Below, piece after piece: positions 13,392 to 22,005 of a stretch of 64,000 bases of DNA. The notes under the pieces are model-generated. The model saw only the letters and a program-made list of their open reading frames with translations, was not told the origin of the DNA and did no database searches. Both the position numbers and the translations under genes were made by a program. How positions within the stretch are numbered: the first letter of the stretch is position 1; every line of letters starts with the position of its first letter. The stretch covers positions 8,680,001-8,744,000 of the forward strand of contig NZ_CP045643.1 in NCBI RefSeq assembly GCF_009498275.1, read 5' to 3'. Source of the stretch: Streptomyces fagopyri. GTDB taxonomy: Bacteria > Actinomycetota > Actinomycetes > Streptomycetales > Streptomycetaceae.

Positions 13392-13590
13392 CCCGACCAC
13401 CTCCGGCCCGATCGCCCGTCCGCTGCCACGCTGTTCACGACCGTCCGGTCACGTGAGCCTCGAACTCTACGCAGCCGTCGACGTAGTTACGGTCCCGGGC
13501 GACGCCGCGTTCACCACCTCACCGCCCCCTCGGGCCTTCCGGGTGCCGCACCGTCGTCGCGGTCGCCCAGCACCGCCCCCACCTTGATTT

Positions 13591-13604
13591 CTACAGTGTT
13601 GTAG
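13591..13604. promoter_or_regulatory. CTACA-N4-TGTAG operator-like palindrome before terD
   Basis: CTACAGTGTTGTAG, inside a locally AT-rich patch, 59 bases before the terD start. An almost identical element lies before tatA at 14977. TACA/TGTA half-sites are typical of BlaI/MecI/CopY-type winged-helix repressors. The regulator itself is not in this stretch. Confidence 0.55.
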
Positions 13605-13662
13605 ATTCTGAATGGGTCCGTTCGGCGGACCCGAACCGACCGACTACGTGGAGGGATCAGCC

Positions 13663-14238
13663 ATGGGTGTTTCCCTGGGCAAGGGCGGCAACGTCTCGCT
13701 GAGCAAGGAGGCGCCGGGTCTGACCGCGGTGCTGGTGGGGCTGGGCTGGGACGTTCGGACCACCACCGGCGCGGACTTCGACCTGGACGCCTCCGCGCTC
13801 CTGTTGAACACGTCGGGCAAGGTCGTCTCGGACCAGCACTTCGTCTTCTACAACAACCTGAAGAGCCCGGACGGTTCGGTCGAGCACACCGGCGACAACC
13901 TGACCGGCGAGGGCGAGGGCGACGACGAGAGTGTCAAGGTGAACCTCGCTGCCGTACCCGCCGACGTCGACAAGATCGTCTTCCCGGTGTCGATCCATGA
14001 CGCCGAGGCCCGCGGGCAGAGCTTCGGACAGATCCGTAACGCCTTCATCCGGGTGGTCAACCAGGCCGGCGGCACCGAACTCGCCCGCTACGACCTGTCC
14101 GAGGACGCCTCCACGGAGACCGCGATGGTCTTCGGGGAGCTGTACCGCAACGGTGCCGAGTGGAAGTTCCGCGCGGTGGGCCAGGGGTACGCCTCCGGAC
14201 TGGCAGGGATCGCAGCCGACTTCGGCGTCAACGTCTGA
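13663..14238 (+). CDS. TerD-family tellurium/stress protein
   Basis: A 191-residue cytoplasmic TerD-domain protein, of the family tied to tellurite resistance and general stress with calcium binding. Family marks are [15 protein letters not shown] at the N-terminus, [15 protein letters not shown], the acidic stretch [10 protein letters not shown], and the end region [21 protein letters not shown] 13663 has GGAGG-type sequence upstream, so the longer frame from 13612 is not needed. It is monocistronic. A CTACA/TGTAG palindrome in the promoter region is shared with tatA, which points to common control. Confidence 0.93.
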   Translation: MGVSLGKGGNVSLSKEAPGLTAVLVGLGWDVRTTTGADFDLDASALLLNTSGKVVSDQHFVFYNNLKSPDGSVEHTGDNLTGEGEGDDESVKVNLAAVPADVDKIVFPVSIHDAEARGQSFGQIRNAFIRVVNQAGGTELARYDLSEDASTETAMVFGELYRNGAEWKFRAVGQGYASGLAGIAADFGVNV

Positions 14239-14686
14239 CGTCAACGTCTGACGGGCGCAGCGCCCGCGGTCGGAGGTGAGGGCCGTGCCGCGGTCCTCAC
14301 CCGCCCGCACGACGTGAACGCCGAACGGGCCGTCCGGCCAGGCCGCGAGGGGGTCGCCGGTTCCGTGCGTCCCGCCTCCGGCCGCCGGACGGCGCGGACT
14401 TCGTACGACCCCGGCGCATCGGTCGTCACGCGGGGCCGGACGCCGCCCTGGCCGCGGCGACCACCGCGCGTCACGGTCCGGAAGCCCCGTCCCGCACGCC
14501 GTCCGGGACGTGGCGTCGGCCGTCGACGCGCATCCGTGAACGGACGTCGCCATCGCCCGGTCGGGTCGGCGAAGTGGCGGACGACGTCTCGCGGTTGGCC
14601 GGGTGCGCGCGGTGCCGGGCGGCGCGCCCGGCCGGATGTGTGAGGTGACGGACGGGCGGCCGTGGCCACGCTCCACCCCAACTCCG
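14239..14686. other. Intergenic region between terD and tatA
   Basis: About 450 very GC-rich bases between convergent genes. Long frames exist on both strands but are rich in Arg/Pro/Gly and show no family motif or ribosome site. No gene is supported. Confidence 0.45.
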
Positions 14687-14911
14687 TCAGGTACGCGGTG
14701 ACCGCGTGTCCTCCTCCACGACCGTGCCCTGGACGATCCGGTCCGAACCGGCGGGCCCGCCACCGGAGTTCCGCTCCTTGAGCGCCCCGGTCTCGCTCTT
14801 GAAGATCCGGGCCGCCTTCCCCGCCGACCGGGTCAGCTCGGGCAGTTTCCTGATCCCGAGGACCACGACGACGACCAGCAGGATCACGGCCAGTTCGCTC
14901 ATGCCGAACAT
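14687..14911 (-). CDS. tatA: TatA/E-type twin-arginine translocase component
   Basis: A 74-residue TatA-like protein. One N-terminal membrane helix (ELAVILLVVVVVLGI) is followed at once by the amphipathic helix typical of TatA (RKLPELTRSAGKAARIFKSE), then a short polar tail. TatA forms the export pore for folded proteins carrying twin-arginine signals. Start at ATG 14911 (MFGMSEL), the only one that places the helix at the N-terminus. GAGAGAG lies upstream. There is no tatC or tatB beside it, so it is an extra paralogue. A CTACA/TGTAG palindrome lies 66 bases upstream. A Tat substrate (GH78) is encoded nearby at 16120-19326. Confidence 0.88.
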   Translation of the reverse strand: MFGMSELAVILLVVVVVLGIRKLPELTRSAGKAARIFKSETGALKERNSGGGPAGSDRIVQGTVVEEDTRSPRT

Positions 14912-14976
14912 CAGGTCTGCTCTCTCTCGGTGGCGGACGTCGCACGGTACGGCGTACCGGCCGACGCAGCGTAAAT

Positions 14977-14990
14977 CTACAGTGCTGTAG
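14977..14990. promoter_or_regulatory. CTACA-N4-TGTAG operator-like palindrome before tatA
   Basis: CTACAGTGCTGTAG, differing from the terD element by one base. It sits 66 bases before the tatA ATG on the minus strand. Two such matches within 1.4 kb, each before a gene start, make a shared repressor likely. Confidence 0.55.
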
Positions 14991-15220
14991 AAGTCTCCCG
15001 GCATCGTGATCTCCCGACAAGCCCGTGTTCCCGCTCGCCCGTGGGCCGTACAGGATCGCGCTCCTCGTCACGGGTGCGGGGCGCCCTGAGGACGCGCCGT
15101 TCGGCGTCACGCTCCCGTGAGCCGGGCCCGCACGCCCGCACACCCGATGCGAGCGTCGTCGCGCACTTCGGTGGCGGGTAGGGGTGATGTTCGTCGCCCC
15201 CCCGCGCACAGGTTCCGACC

Positions 15221-15991
15221 ATGACGTCCCACGCTCCACCACCCGGCGAGGTCCGCTTGAGGAAGTACCGCAGGAAGGCGCGCTGTCGGACGGCGGGCGT
15301 CGCCGCGCTCGTGCTCAGCGTGTTGGCGATACCGTCCGCCGCCATGGCCTCCCCGGCGGAACGGGGGACCGGGGATGTCGGGGCCCACGGCCGGAGGGCG
15401 GGTGGGAAGGGGGCGTCCGCCGAGGGGCGGTGGAGCGGTGGACCATGGACCTCGTGGCGGACGGTGACGACTGCACGGCCGGCCACCGTGCCCGGCTCCC
15501 CTGCACCCGCCGCGCGCCTGGGCGCCCCCGACGCGGCGGCCCCGGGTTCCCGGGTCGTGGATCACGTCGTGGCCCTCGTCAACAGGGCTCGTGGCAAGGC
15601 GGGTTGCTCACCGGTGACGCTGAACGCGAAGCTGTCGAAGGCCGCTCGGCGTCACAGTGCGGACATGGCGGGCCACCGGAACATGTCCCATCGGGGATCC
15701 GACGGTTCGGGTCCGGGCCGGCGGATCACCCGTGCCGGCTACGACTGGAGCGCGTACGGCGAGAACGTCGCGTACGGATACTCCACCGCCGCCGCGGTCA
15801 TGGCGGCCTGGATGTCCAGCCCCGGCCACAGGCGCAACATCCTGACGTGCGGGTTCACGGAGATCGGCGTCGGCCTCGCACAGCCCGGCAGCTACTGGAC
15901 CCAGGACTTCGGAACAGGCCGCCGGTCGGTGCCTTCCGGCAGTGCGCGCCCTTCTGGCGTACTCGGTGGCGCTGCGGCCGGGCGGGCGTGA
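15221..15991 (+). CDS. Secreted CAP-domain (SCP/PR1-like) protein
   Basis: A 256-residue exported protein. The signal peptide is visible as a basic start (LRKYRRKARCR) plus a hydrophobic stretch GVAALVLSVLAIPSAAMA with an Ala-x-Ala cleavage site near residue 44. After a low-complexity linker the CAP domain runs from about 110 to 240: VVALVNRAR, CSPVTLN, LSKAARRHSADMA, MSHRG, GENVAYGY, VMAAWMSSPGHRRNIL and IGVGLA. The family is secreted and its bacterial members have no agreed biochemical role. It faces away from tatA, so the two promoters lie in the same intergenic region. Confidence 0.88.
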   Translation: MTSHAPPPGEVRLRKYRRKARCRTAGVAALVLSVLAIPSAAMASPAERGTGDVGAHGRRAGGKGASAEGRWSGGPWTSWRTVTTARPATVPGSPAPAARLGAPDAAAPGSRVVDHVVALVNRARGKAGCSPVTLNAKLSKAARRHSADMAGHRNMSHRGSDGSGPGRRITRAGYDWSAYGENVAYGYSTAAAVMAAWMSSPGHRRNILTCGFTEIGVGLAQPGSYWTQDFGTGRRSVPSGSARPSGVLGGAAAGRA

Positions 15992-16119
15992 GCGGTCCGG
16001 CGGTCGGGGTGGCGCGGAGTGCGGCGCGCTGTCGCGCGGTGATGCCCGCGACCCGGGGGGTGAGGGGGTGCGGGGCCCGGCTTGTCCGCATGGCGCGGCC
16101 GGGCCCCGCACATTGCGCG

Positions 16120-19100
16120 CTACGCGCTGAACCGGTGGGTGCCGGAACCGACCCGGTACACCGCGCAGCCGTCCTCCTCGCGCAGGAAGGTGCCGTGGTC
16201 GTGGGTGACCGCGCGTCGGTCAGCCGCGGGGATCCACACCTCCGCCGTCGTGTTGGGAGGCACGCCGCAGGTCAGCGTGAAACGGCCGGACCGCTGGTGC
16301 CACTGGGTGGAGACAGGACCGTAGACCGAGGTGAACGTGGCGCGGGCGGAGGTGACGTCGCCGCCCGGGCGGGGCCGTACGACGATCTCGCGGTAGCCGG
16401 GCCGGCCCGCCGCGATACCGGCGATGTTCGTGTACATCCACTCGCCGACCGAGCCGTAGGCGTAGTGGTTGAAGGAGTTCATGTCCGGGGTCTGGAAGCT
16501 CCCGTCGGGTTTGATGGAGTCCCAGCGTTCCCACATCGTGGTGGAGCCCTTGTCGATCTGGTAACCCCAGCTGGGGAACGTGCGCTGCTGCAGCAGCCGG
16601 TAGGCGACGTCGGTGTGGCCCGTGTCGGTGAGGACGGGCAGCAGCCGGGGCGTACCGAGGAAACCCGTCGACAGATGCCAGTCCTTGGCCTCGATCAGGG
16701 CGACGAGACGGTCGGCCGCGGCCTTCCTCAGGGCGTCCGGCAGCAGGTTCATGGACAGGGAGAGGACGTACGCCGTCTGTGTGTCACCCTTCACCCTGCC
16801 CTCGGCGGTGACATAGGCCCGCTGGAACGCCTCGCGTATCCGGCCGAAGAGATCGAGCCAGGGAGCGGTGTCCTCGCCGATCTCCTGGGCGATCCGGGAC
16901 GCGAGGTCGGCACTGTGCGCGAAGTACGCGGTGGCGATGACGTCCTTCGGCGTCTCGTCGTCGACGTTCAGCCAGTCTCCGTATCCGCCGGCCGGCCGCA
17001 GCAGCCTGTCGCTGTTCTTCTCCAGGTACTTCAGCCAGGACCGGACCGACGGCCAGGCGTCCTCCAGCACCTGCCGGTCCCCGTACGCCTGGTACAGGGA
17101 CCAGGGGACCGTGACTCCCGCGTCGCCCCACCCGGCGACGCCGTTGCCGACCGTGCCGACCATGGGCGCCACGTCCGTGAACGCGCCGTCCGCCGTCTGC
17201 CCGTCGCGCAGGTCGACGAGCCACTTGCTGAGGAAGCGGGCCGACTCCATCGTGTAGGCCGCCGTCGGCGCGAAGACGTTGATGTCGCCGGTCCAGCCCA
17301 GCCGCTCGTCGCGCGCGGGGGTGTCCGTCGGGACGGAGAGGAAGTTGCCGCGCTGGCCCCAGGTGATGTTGCTGTGCAGCTGGTTGAGCATCGGGACGTT
17401 CGTCTCGAACTCGAAGGTGAAGGGGGCGGACGTGTGCATGACGCGGCCGGTCACGGCCTTCGCGGTGGGGGTGCCGGGGAAACCGGTCAGTTCGACGTAG
17501 CGGAAGCCGTGGAAGGTGAAGCGGGGCTCGTAGGTCTCCTCGCCGCCGCCCTTGAGGGTGTACGTGTCGGTCGCCGCGGCCGTGCGCAGGTTCGCGGTGT
17601 ACAGGGTGCCGTCCGGGTTGAGGACCTCGGCGTGCCGCAGACGTACGGTCGTTCCCGCCCTGCCCTTCACCCGCAGACGCACGGAGCCGACCATGTTCTG
17701 GCCCAGGTCGAGGACGAAGACTCCCGGCTCGGGTTCGGTCACCTTCTTGACCGGGAGTTCCTCGGCCACCCGGACCGGACCGTCCACCTGCGCGACGATC
17801 CGGGCGGGAACGGCGTCGCCCGCGCCACGGACGGCGAGCCAGGCCCGGTCGTCGAAACCGGGCGAGGTCCAGCCGGCGGTCTCCTTGCGCGCGTCGTACG
17901 TCTCGCCTCCCAGCAGATCGGCGGCGACGATCGGCCCGGAGGTGGCCCGCCAGTCCGGTCCCGAGGTGATCCGCTCGCTCGTCCCGTCGGCGTACTCGAC
18001 CTCCAACTGAGCAAGCAGCGCGGGGCGTTCACCGTACTGGTGGGGACCGAACATGCCGACGTTGCCCGCGTACCAGCCCGGCGCCACGTACACGCCGAGG
18101 GCGTTGCCGCCCGACCGCAGCAGCGCGGTGACGTCGTAAGTCTGGTACTGGACGCGCTCGCGGTAGTCGGTCCAGCCCGGAGCGAGCTGGTCACGGCCCA
18201 CGCGGCGGCCGTTGAGATGGGCCTCGTACAGACCGAGGGCCGTGGCGTACAGGCGCGCACGGGAGACCTTCTTGCGGGGCAGCCTGAACTCGTGCCGCAG
18301 CTGGTTGGCGGCGTACGAAGCGGGGACGACCCGGCCCCACGGTCCCGCTCCCCACGCGGCGGCCTCCTTGGCCGCGGGCCAGGCGCTGTCGTCGAAACCG
18401 GCTTCGCGCCAGGCGCCGGCGGGTTCCTTGTCCGTCGACCTCCACGAGGCGTCGGTGACGATCCGCTGCTCGCCCGACGCGGTGTGGAGCGTGAGGACGG
18501 CAACCAGGCCGGCGGGTCCCTCGCTCGCGTTGGTCGCCGAGACCGCGAGGACGTTCGTGCCGGAACGGACCTGGGCGAGGACGTCGACGACGGCCGGACG
18601 GCGCCAGCCCTCGTTGTCCGTCGCCAGGTCGGTGCGGGCCACCTCGGTGCCGTTCACGGAGACGGCGTAGACGTTGTCCGCGGTGATGGCCAGGGTCGCC
18701 GCGGTGATTCCGCCGGGGAGCTCGACGCCACGGCGGAACCAACGGGTCACCGCCGGGGCGCTGTTGGCCGGGTCCCCCTCCGGGAACCAGATCCAGGCAC
18801 TGCCTTCGAGGGACGGCGCGTCGGTGAGGGCCGGGGGAGCGGAGACCCACTGCGCGGACCACTGGGCGGCGTCCATGAGACCGGTCTCCCACCACGACGG
18901 CTCGCTCCAGCCGGAGACACCGCCGTCGGTGCCCCACACCCGCACGGTCCAGAAGTAGCGTGTCCGCGGCTCGAGTCGGGGGCCCGCGTAGGGCACGAGG
19001 ACCGAGTCGCCGGAGGTGACCTTCCCGCTGTCCCAGACGTCAGGGTGGGAGAGACCCGGGGCGCTGGAGGCGACGCGAATCTGATAGGCGCTCTGGCGCA

Positions 19101-19326
19101 TGCCCGGCTCGTCCGAGGCCACCGGCCAGCTCAGCCGGGGGTGTTGAGCGTCGATGCCCAAAGGGTGCTGAACGTACTCGACGGTCGGCACCGTGACGCG
19201 CGGGGCGCCGTGCCGGGCTCCCGCCGGAGCGGATGCGGACGGTGCGGCCACGGCTGGTCCGGCTCCGACGGCCACGGCACTCACCGTGGCCGCCGCGCCC
19301 GCCAGGATGTTCCTCCTACTGATCAC
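16120..19326 (-). CDS. Tat-exported alpha-L-rhamnosidase (GH78)
   Basis: A 1068-residue extracellular glycoside hydrolase predicted to remove terminal alpha-L-rhamnose from plant glycosides or polysaccharides. The N-terminus MISRRNILAGAAATVSAVAV is a twin-arginine signal. Beta-sandwich domains follow (a fibronectin-like segment near 45-145), and the (alpha/alpha)6 catalytic domain contains the family signature PARDERLGWTGD (about residue 690). It ends with a C-terminal sandwich. The gene is monocistronic. Two LacI-type palindromes lie upstream (19350-19361 and 19490-19505), suggesting sugar-induced derepression. ATG 19326 gives the Tat signal at the very N-terminus. Confidence 0.93.
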   Translation of the reverse strand: MISRRNILAGAAATVSAVAVGAGPAVAAPSASAPAGARHGAPRVTVPTVEYVQHPLGIDAQHPRLSWPVASDEPGMRQSAYQIRVASSAPGLSHPDVWDSGKVTSGDSVLVPYAGPRLEPRTRYFWTVRVWGTDGGVSGWSEPSWWETGLMDAAQWSAQWVSAPPALTDAPSLEGSAWIWFPEGDPANSAPAVTRWFRRGVELPGGITAATLAITADNVYAVSVNGTEVARTDLATDNEGWRRPAVVDVLAQVRSGTNVLAVSATNASEGPAGLVAVLTLHTASGEQRIVTDASWRSTDKEPAGAWREAGFDDSAWPAAKEAAAWGAGPWGRVVPASYAANQLRHEFRLPRKKVSRARLYATALGLYEAHLNGRRVGRDQLAPGWTDYRERVQYQTYDVTALLRSGGNALGVYVAPGWYAGNVGMFGPHQYGERPALLAQLEVEYADGTSERITSGPDWRATSGPIVAADLLGGETYDARKETAGWTSPGFDDRAWLAVRGAGDAVPARIVAQVDGPVRVAEELPVKKVTEPEPGVFVLDLGQNMVGSVRLRVKGRAGTTVRLRHAEVLNPDGTLYTANLRTAAATDTYTLKGGGEETYEPRFTFHGFRYVELTGFPGTPTAKAVTGRVMHTSAPFTFEFETNVPMLNQLHSNITWGQRGNFLSVPTDTPARDERLGWTGDINVFAPTAAYTMESARFLSKWLVDLRDGQTADGAFTDVAPMVGTVGNGVAGWGDAGVTVPWSLYQAYGDRQVLEDAWPSVRSWLKYLEKNSDRLLRPAGGYGDWLNVDDETPKDVIATAYFAHSADLASRIAQEIGEDTAPWLDLFGRIREAFQRAYVTAEGRVKGDTQTAYVLSLSMNLLPDALRKAAADRLVALIEAKDWHLSTGFLGTPRLLPVLTDTGHTDVAYRLLQQRTFPSWGYQIDKGSTTMWERWDSIKPDGSFQTPDMNSFNHYAYGSVGEWMYTNIAGIAAGRPGYREIVVRPRPGGDVTSARATFTSVYGPVSTQWHQRSGRFTLTCGVPPNTTAEVWIPAADRRAVTHDHGTFLREEDGCAVYRVGSGTHRFSA

Positions 19327-19349
19327 TACGGCCCCTCACGCAGAAATGA

Positions 19350-19361
19350 TGAATCGATTCA
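19350..19361. promoter_or_regulatory. LacI-type operator before the GH78 gene
   Basis: TGAATCGATTCA, a perfect palindrome with a central CG, lies 24 bases before the rhamnosidase start. This form is typical of LacI/GalR-family operators that control sugar-use genes. No LacI-family gene is present in the window. Confidence 0.6.
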
Positions 19362-19489
19362 CATGGGTGGACTTAGGTGAACGTAGGGGCGCGCGGGGTG
19401 AGGGTCAATGAGTGTGCAGGGACTTTCTTGACGGGCCGTCACCGTGGAACGCGCTTTCGGCGCCCCCTGGGGCGCTCGCGGATCGCTCG

Positions 19490-19505
19490 ATTGAACGGTT
19501 TCAAT
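19490..19505. promoter_or_regulatory. Second operator-like palindrome upstream of GH78
   Basis: ATTGAA-CGGT-TTCAAT, perfect 6-base arms with a CG in the spacer, about 165 bases upstream of the rhamnosidase start. It may be an auxiliary LacI-type site or belong to the divergent small gene at 19639. Confidence 0.4.
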
Positions 19506-19638
19506 TCCCGGATGCCCGAAGGCCGGTCGCCGGCACGCGGCCTCGCCGTCTTCGATGTCCGCCGTCAGCGGCCGTCAGTGGCCGTCGAAGGTCCGGCGCG
19601 TGCTGTTTCGGATGGGCGGGGGTGGGCAACCGGCCGCT

Positions 19639-19899
19639 ATGAACAACGGCGAAGACCAGGTGGAAGCGATCGAGACCCGGGGGGACGAACACCATGTCGT
19701 CCTCAGTGCCGACACCAATGGTGACGGCAAGCCCGATGTGTGGATGACCGACACCACGGGCGACGGCAAGGCCGACCTCTACCAGTTCGACACGACGGGC
19801 GACGGGCAGGTGGACGTCACGATGGTCGAACGAGCCGACGAGCCGGGCGAGGACCGTGTCGTCGTCGACGGCGACGGCGGTCATCCGATCGAGTTCTGA
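19639..19899 (+). CDS. Small acidic protein with three calcium-loop-like repeats
   Basis: An 86-residue acidic protein without signal peptide or membrane helix. Residues 25-60 hold three tandem copies of a 13-residue unit, D-T-[NT]-[GT]-G-D-G-[KQ]-x-D, beginning at Asp25, Asp38 and Asp51. The spacing and the Asp/Asn/Gly pattern resemble calcium-binding loops of dockerin, thrombospondin type-3 or EF-hand proteins. No catalytic feature is seen. ATG 19639 was chosen; an in-frame ATG at 19612 would add nine mainly Gly residues. It stands alone. Confidence 0.7.
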   Translation: MNNGEDQVEAIETRGDEHHVVLSADTNGDGKPDVWMTDTTGDGKADLYQFDTTGDGQVDVTMVERADEPGEDRVVVDGDGGHPIEF

Positions 19900-20234
19900 A
19901 GCTCACTGTGCCGCGTCCGCGAGCCCGTCCGCGGGCTTCGGGGCGGGGACTTCAGGGTGGGACTTCAGACGCCGGTGATTCGTCGGCGGTACGCGCCGGG
20001 CCGGCGGCCGGGTGGACCGCCGGCCCGGCCGGACCACGGTCGGCGCCGGGCCCGGGTTCCGGTCTCAGTGAGGGAGCCGGGCGAAGGCCCTCTCCCGCGG
20101 CGCGCACTCCGGCCCGGCGCCTTCCGGGCGGGCCGGCACGTCCCGGCACGGTCGGCCGCCCCCGAGCCCGGCGCCCGCGTGTGACAGGCGGACTGTCGCG
20201 GGCCGGGCCCGGGGGAGTCGACGAACGGTGGCTG
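19900..20234. other. Intergenic region between two convergent genes
   Basis: About 335 GC-rich bases with short repeated gggcgg/ccggcc runs able to form hairpins. No gene is supported. Confidence 0.4.
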
Positions 20235-20732
20235 TCAGGCCCCGACGACGCCGGACTTGGCGATCGTGACCTTCGCCTTGGTGGAACCGTCGCGGGAGCC
20301 GAGAGCCTCGACCTGCTTGACGATGTCCATGCCCTCGACGACCTCGCCGAAGACGACGTGCTTGTTGTCGAGCCAGTCGGTCACGATGGTGGTGATGAAG
20401 AACTGCGAGCCGTTGGTGTTCGGCCCCGCGTTCGCCATCGACAGCTGACCGGGCTTGGTGTGCTTGAGCTGGAAGTTCTCGTCGGCGAACTTCTCGCCGT
20501 AGATGCTCTTGCCGCCGGTGCCGTTGCCCCGGGTGAAGTCGCCGCCCTGCAGCATGAAGTCCGGGATGACCCGGTGGAAGCTCGAACCCTCGTAGCCGAA
20601 GCCGTGCTCGCCCGTGGCCAGCTCGCGGAAGTTCCTCGCGGTCTTGGGTACCTCTTCGTCGAACAGCTTGAAGACGATCCGTCCCGCGGGCTCGTCGTTG
20701 ATGGTGATGTCGAAGTAGACGTTGTCGCTCAT
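20235..20732 (-). CDS. Peptidyl-prolyl cis-trans isomerase, cyclophilin type
   Basis: A 165-residue cytoplasmic cyclophilin that speeds proline isomerisation during folding. Active-site blocks are intact: [32 protein letters not shown], and the Trp in [13 protein letters not shown] that contacts cyclosporin. ATG 20732 is used because GGATG lies upstream and the family begins right there; the longer frame to 20801 adds unrelated residues. It is a single gene, typical of the second streptomycete cyclophilin. Confidence 0.95.
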   Translation of the reverse strand: MSDNVYFDITINDEPAGRIVFKLFDEEVPKTARNFRELATGEHGFGYEGSSFHRVIPDFMLQGGDFTRGNGTGGKSIYGEKFADENFQLKHTKPGQLSMANAGPNTNGSQFFITTIVTDWLDNKHVVFGEVVEGMDIVKQVEALGSRDGSTKAKVTIAKSGVVGA

Positions 20733-20920
20733 GAAGACATCCTCACATCTCTTGGTTCTCGGATGGCACACACCTCCCCGGGTGACGCGCGGCGACCCCA
20801 CGTGCTAACCAGCGGACGGGCGCACGCCAGGACGGCCGGGACCGCGTATCGACGGCGGCGGTCCGCGCGGCGGCGGCATGACAAGCTGTACCTTCCAGCG
20901 CCCGAACCCAGGAGGTCAGC

Positions 20921-21163
20921 ATGACTGCCGAGTCACAGCCACAAGAAGGTTCGGAGCCCACCGAGGCCGAGAGCACCGCCCTGACGCCCGACGAGGACGG
21001 CCAGTACGACCTGAAGCGGAAGTTCCGGGAGGCTCTGGAGCGCAAGCGCGGGACGCAGACGGACGGCACCGGAGGCAACGGCAAACCGGACGCCTCGAAG
21101 ATCCGCGGAGCGCACGGACCGGCGTCCAGCCAGCGGTCGTTCCGCCGCAAGAGCGGCGGCTGA
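20921..21163 (+). CDS. DUF5302 protein
   Basis: An 80-residue hydrophilic protein. The core YDLKRKFREALERKRG (about residues 28-43) and the C-terminal KIRGAHGPASSQRSFRRKSGG-like tail match the DUF5302 family common in actinomycetes. A strong AGGAGG lies eight bases before ATG 20921. The function is unknown. The acidic N-terminus and basic C-terminus suggest a binding protein without a fixed fold. Confidence 0.85.
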   Translation: MTAESQPQEGSEPTEAESTALTPDEDGQYDLKRKFREALERKRGTQTDGTGGNGKPDASKIRGAHGPASSQRSFRRKSGG

Positions 21164-22005
21164 GCCGAACGGCACCACGCGGGCCCTCCTCATGCGGGCC
21201 TTGCCTTCCTCATGAGTGCGTTCCCGGGAGCCGGGAGCCGGGAGCCGGGAGCCGGGAGCCGGGCCGGGATCGGTCGTGCGCGGGTGTGTCGGCGCCCGCG
21301 GGGGGCAGGGGCGGCCCACGTGAAGTCGTACGTCGGCGGTCCGCGGCTGCCGGGTGGGCATCCCCGGGCGGGAGCGGAGCCAGCCGTACGGCTCGGCTCG
21401 CCAGGCGGCGCCGCCGCGCCACGACGGCAGAAGCGGCGGCGCCGCTGCCGCTCCGTACACCGGATACACCGGCGGGAGCGCACGGTGTGGAGCGCACCGG
21501 TCGGAGCCCGCACTGTGTCGCGCGGGGCAACTGTCCTGCCCGTCACGCTGCCGTCGTGACGGCGCCGGCAACTACCCCGGCGGAGCGGTGGGTTGACCTT
21601 GAGGCAAGGACGCCCGCCCTTGCACGACAGCAATGCGCGGGTGTACCGGCCGGTGGCTTGGCGGTGACGCGCAGTTCGCGCTCGTCGTGGTGCAGGGCCG
21701 TCCGGGCGGACGAGCGTTCGGAACCGATGATCCGGCTCGGCCGGGCGAAGCCGTGAACCACGGGCCGGTCCAGGCCCTGCCCGGCCGCCGGCGTCGTCCC
21801 TCACCCGACTCTTACCTTGAGGCCCGACTGGACGGGATCGGAGCCGACCGCGGGTGCGTGCGCCGTGTTGAGGGTGGGAAGCGTGTGGCGGCGACTGCGG
21901 GCGGTCGCGTCGGGCGACGAGCGGTCACGTCAGGTAAGAAGTCAGGAAGACCTCGCCGGGCCCGGGTGATCCTCGGGTTCGCGGCACCGCCCGCCGCGGT
22001 GCACT
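21164..22005. other. Intergenic region with a heptamer repeat
   Basis: About 840 bases. It holds the GGGAGCC heptamer array at 21226-21260. Frames on both strands are open but low-complexity (Arg/Gly/Pro/Ala) and lack ribosome sites and domains, so no gene is called. The promoter of the phosphatase gene should lie at the right end. Confidence 0.45.
21226..21260. repeat. Five tandem GGGAGCC heptamers
   Basis: Five perfect head-to-tail copies of the 7-base unit GGGAGCC, about 60 bases after the DUF5302 stop. The copy number probably varies between strains through slippage. Confidence 0.85.

Noticed and set aside
14241..15242. Long minus-strand frame over tatA and the terD downstream region
   Set aside because: It covers tatA in another frame, is very rich in Arg/Pro/Gly and has no ribosome site or domain; typical of GC-rich shadow frames.
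15184..19380. 1398-codon plus-strand frame across the CAP and GH78 genes
   Set aside because: It is the antisense of the GH78 gene, whose signal peptide and catalytic motifs are clear on the minus strand.
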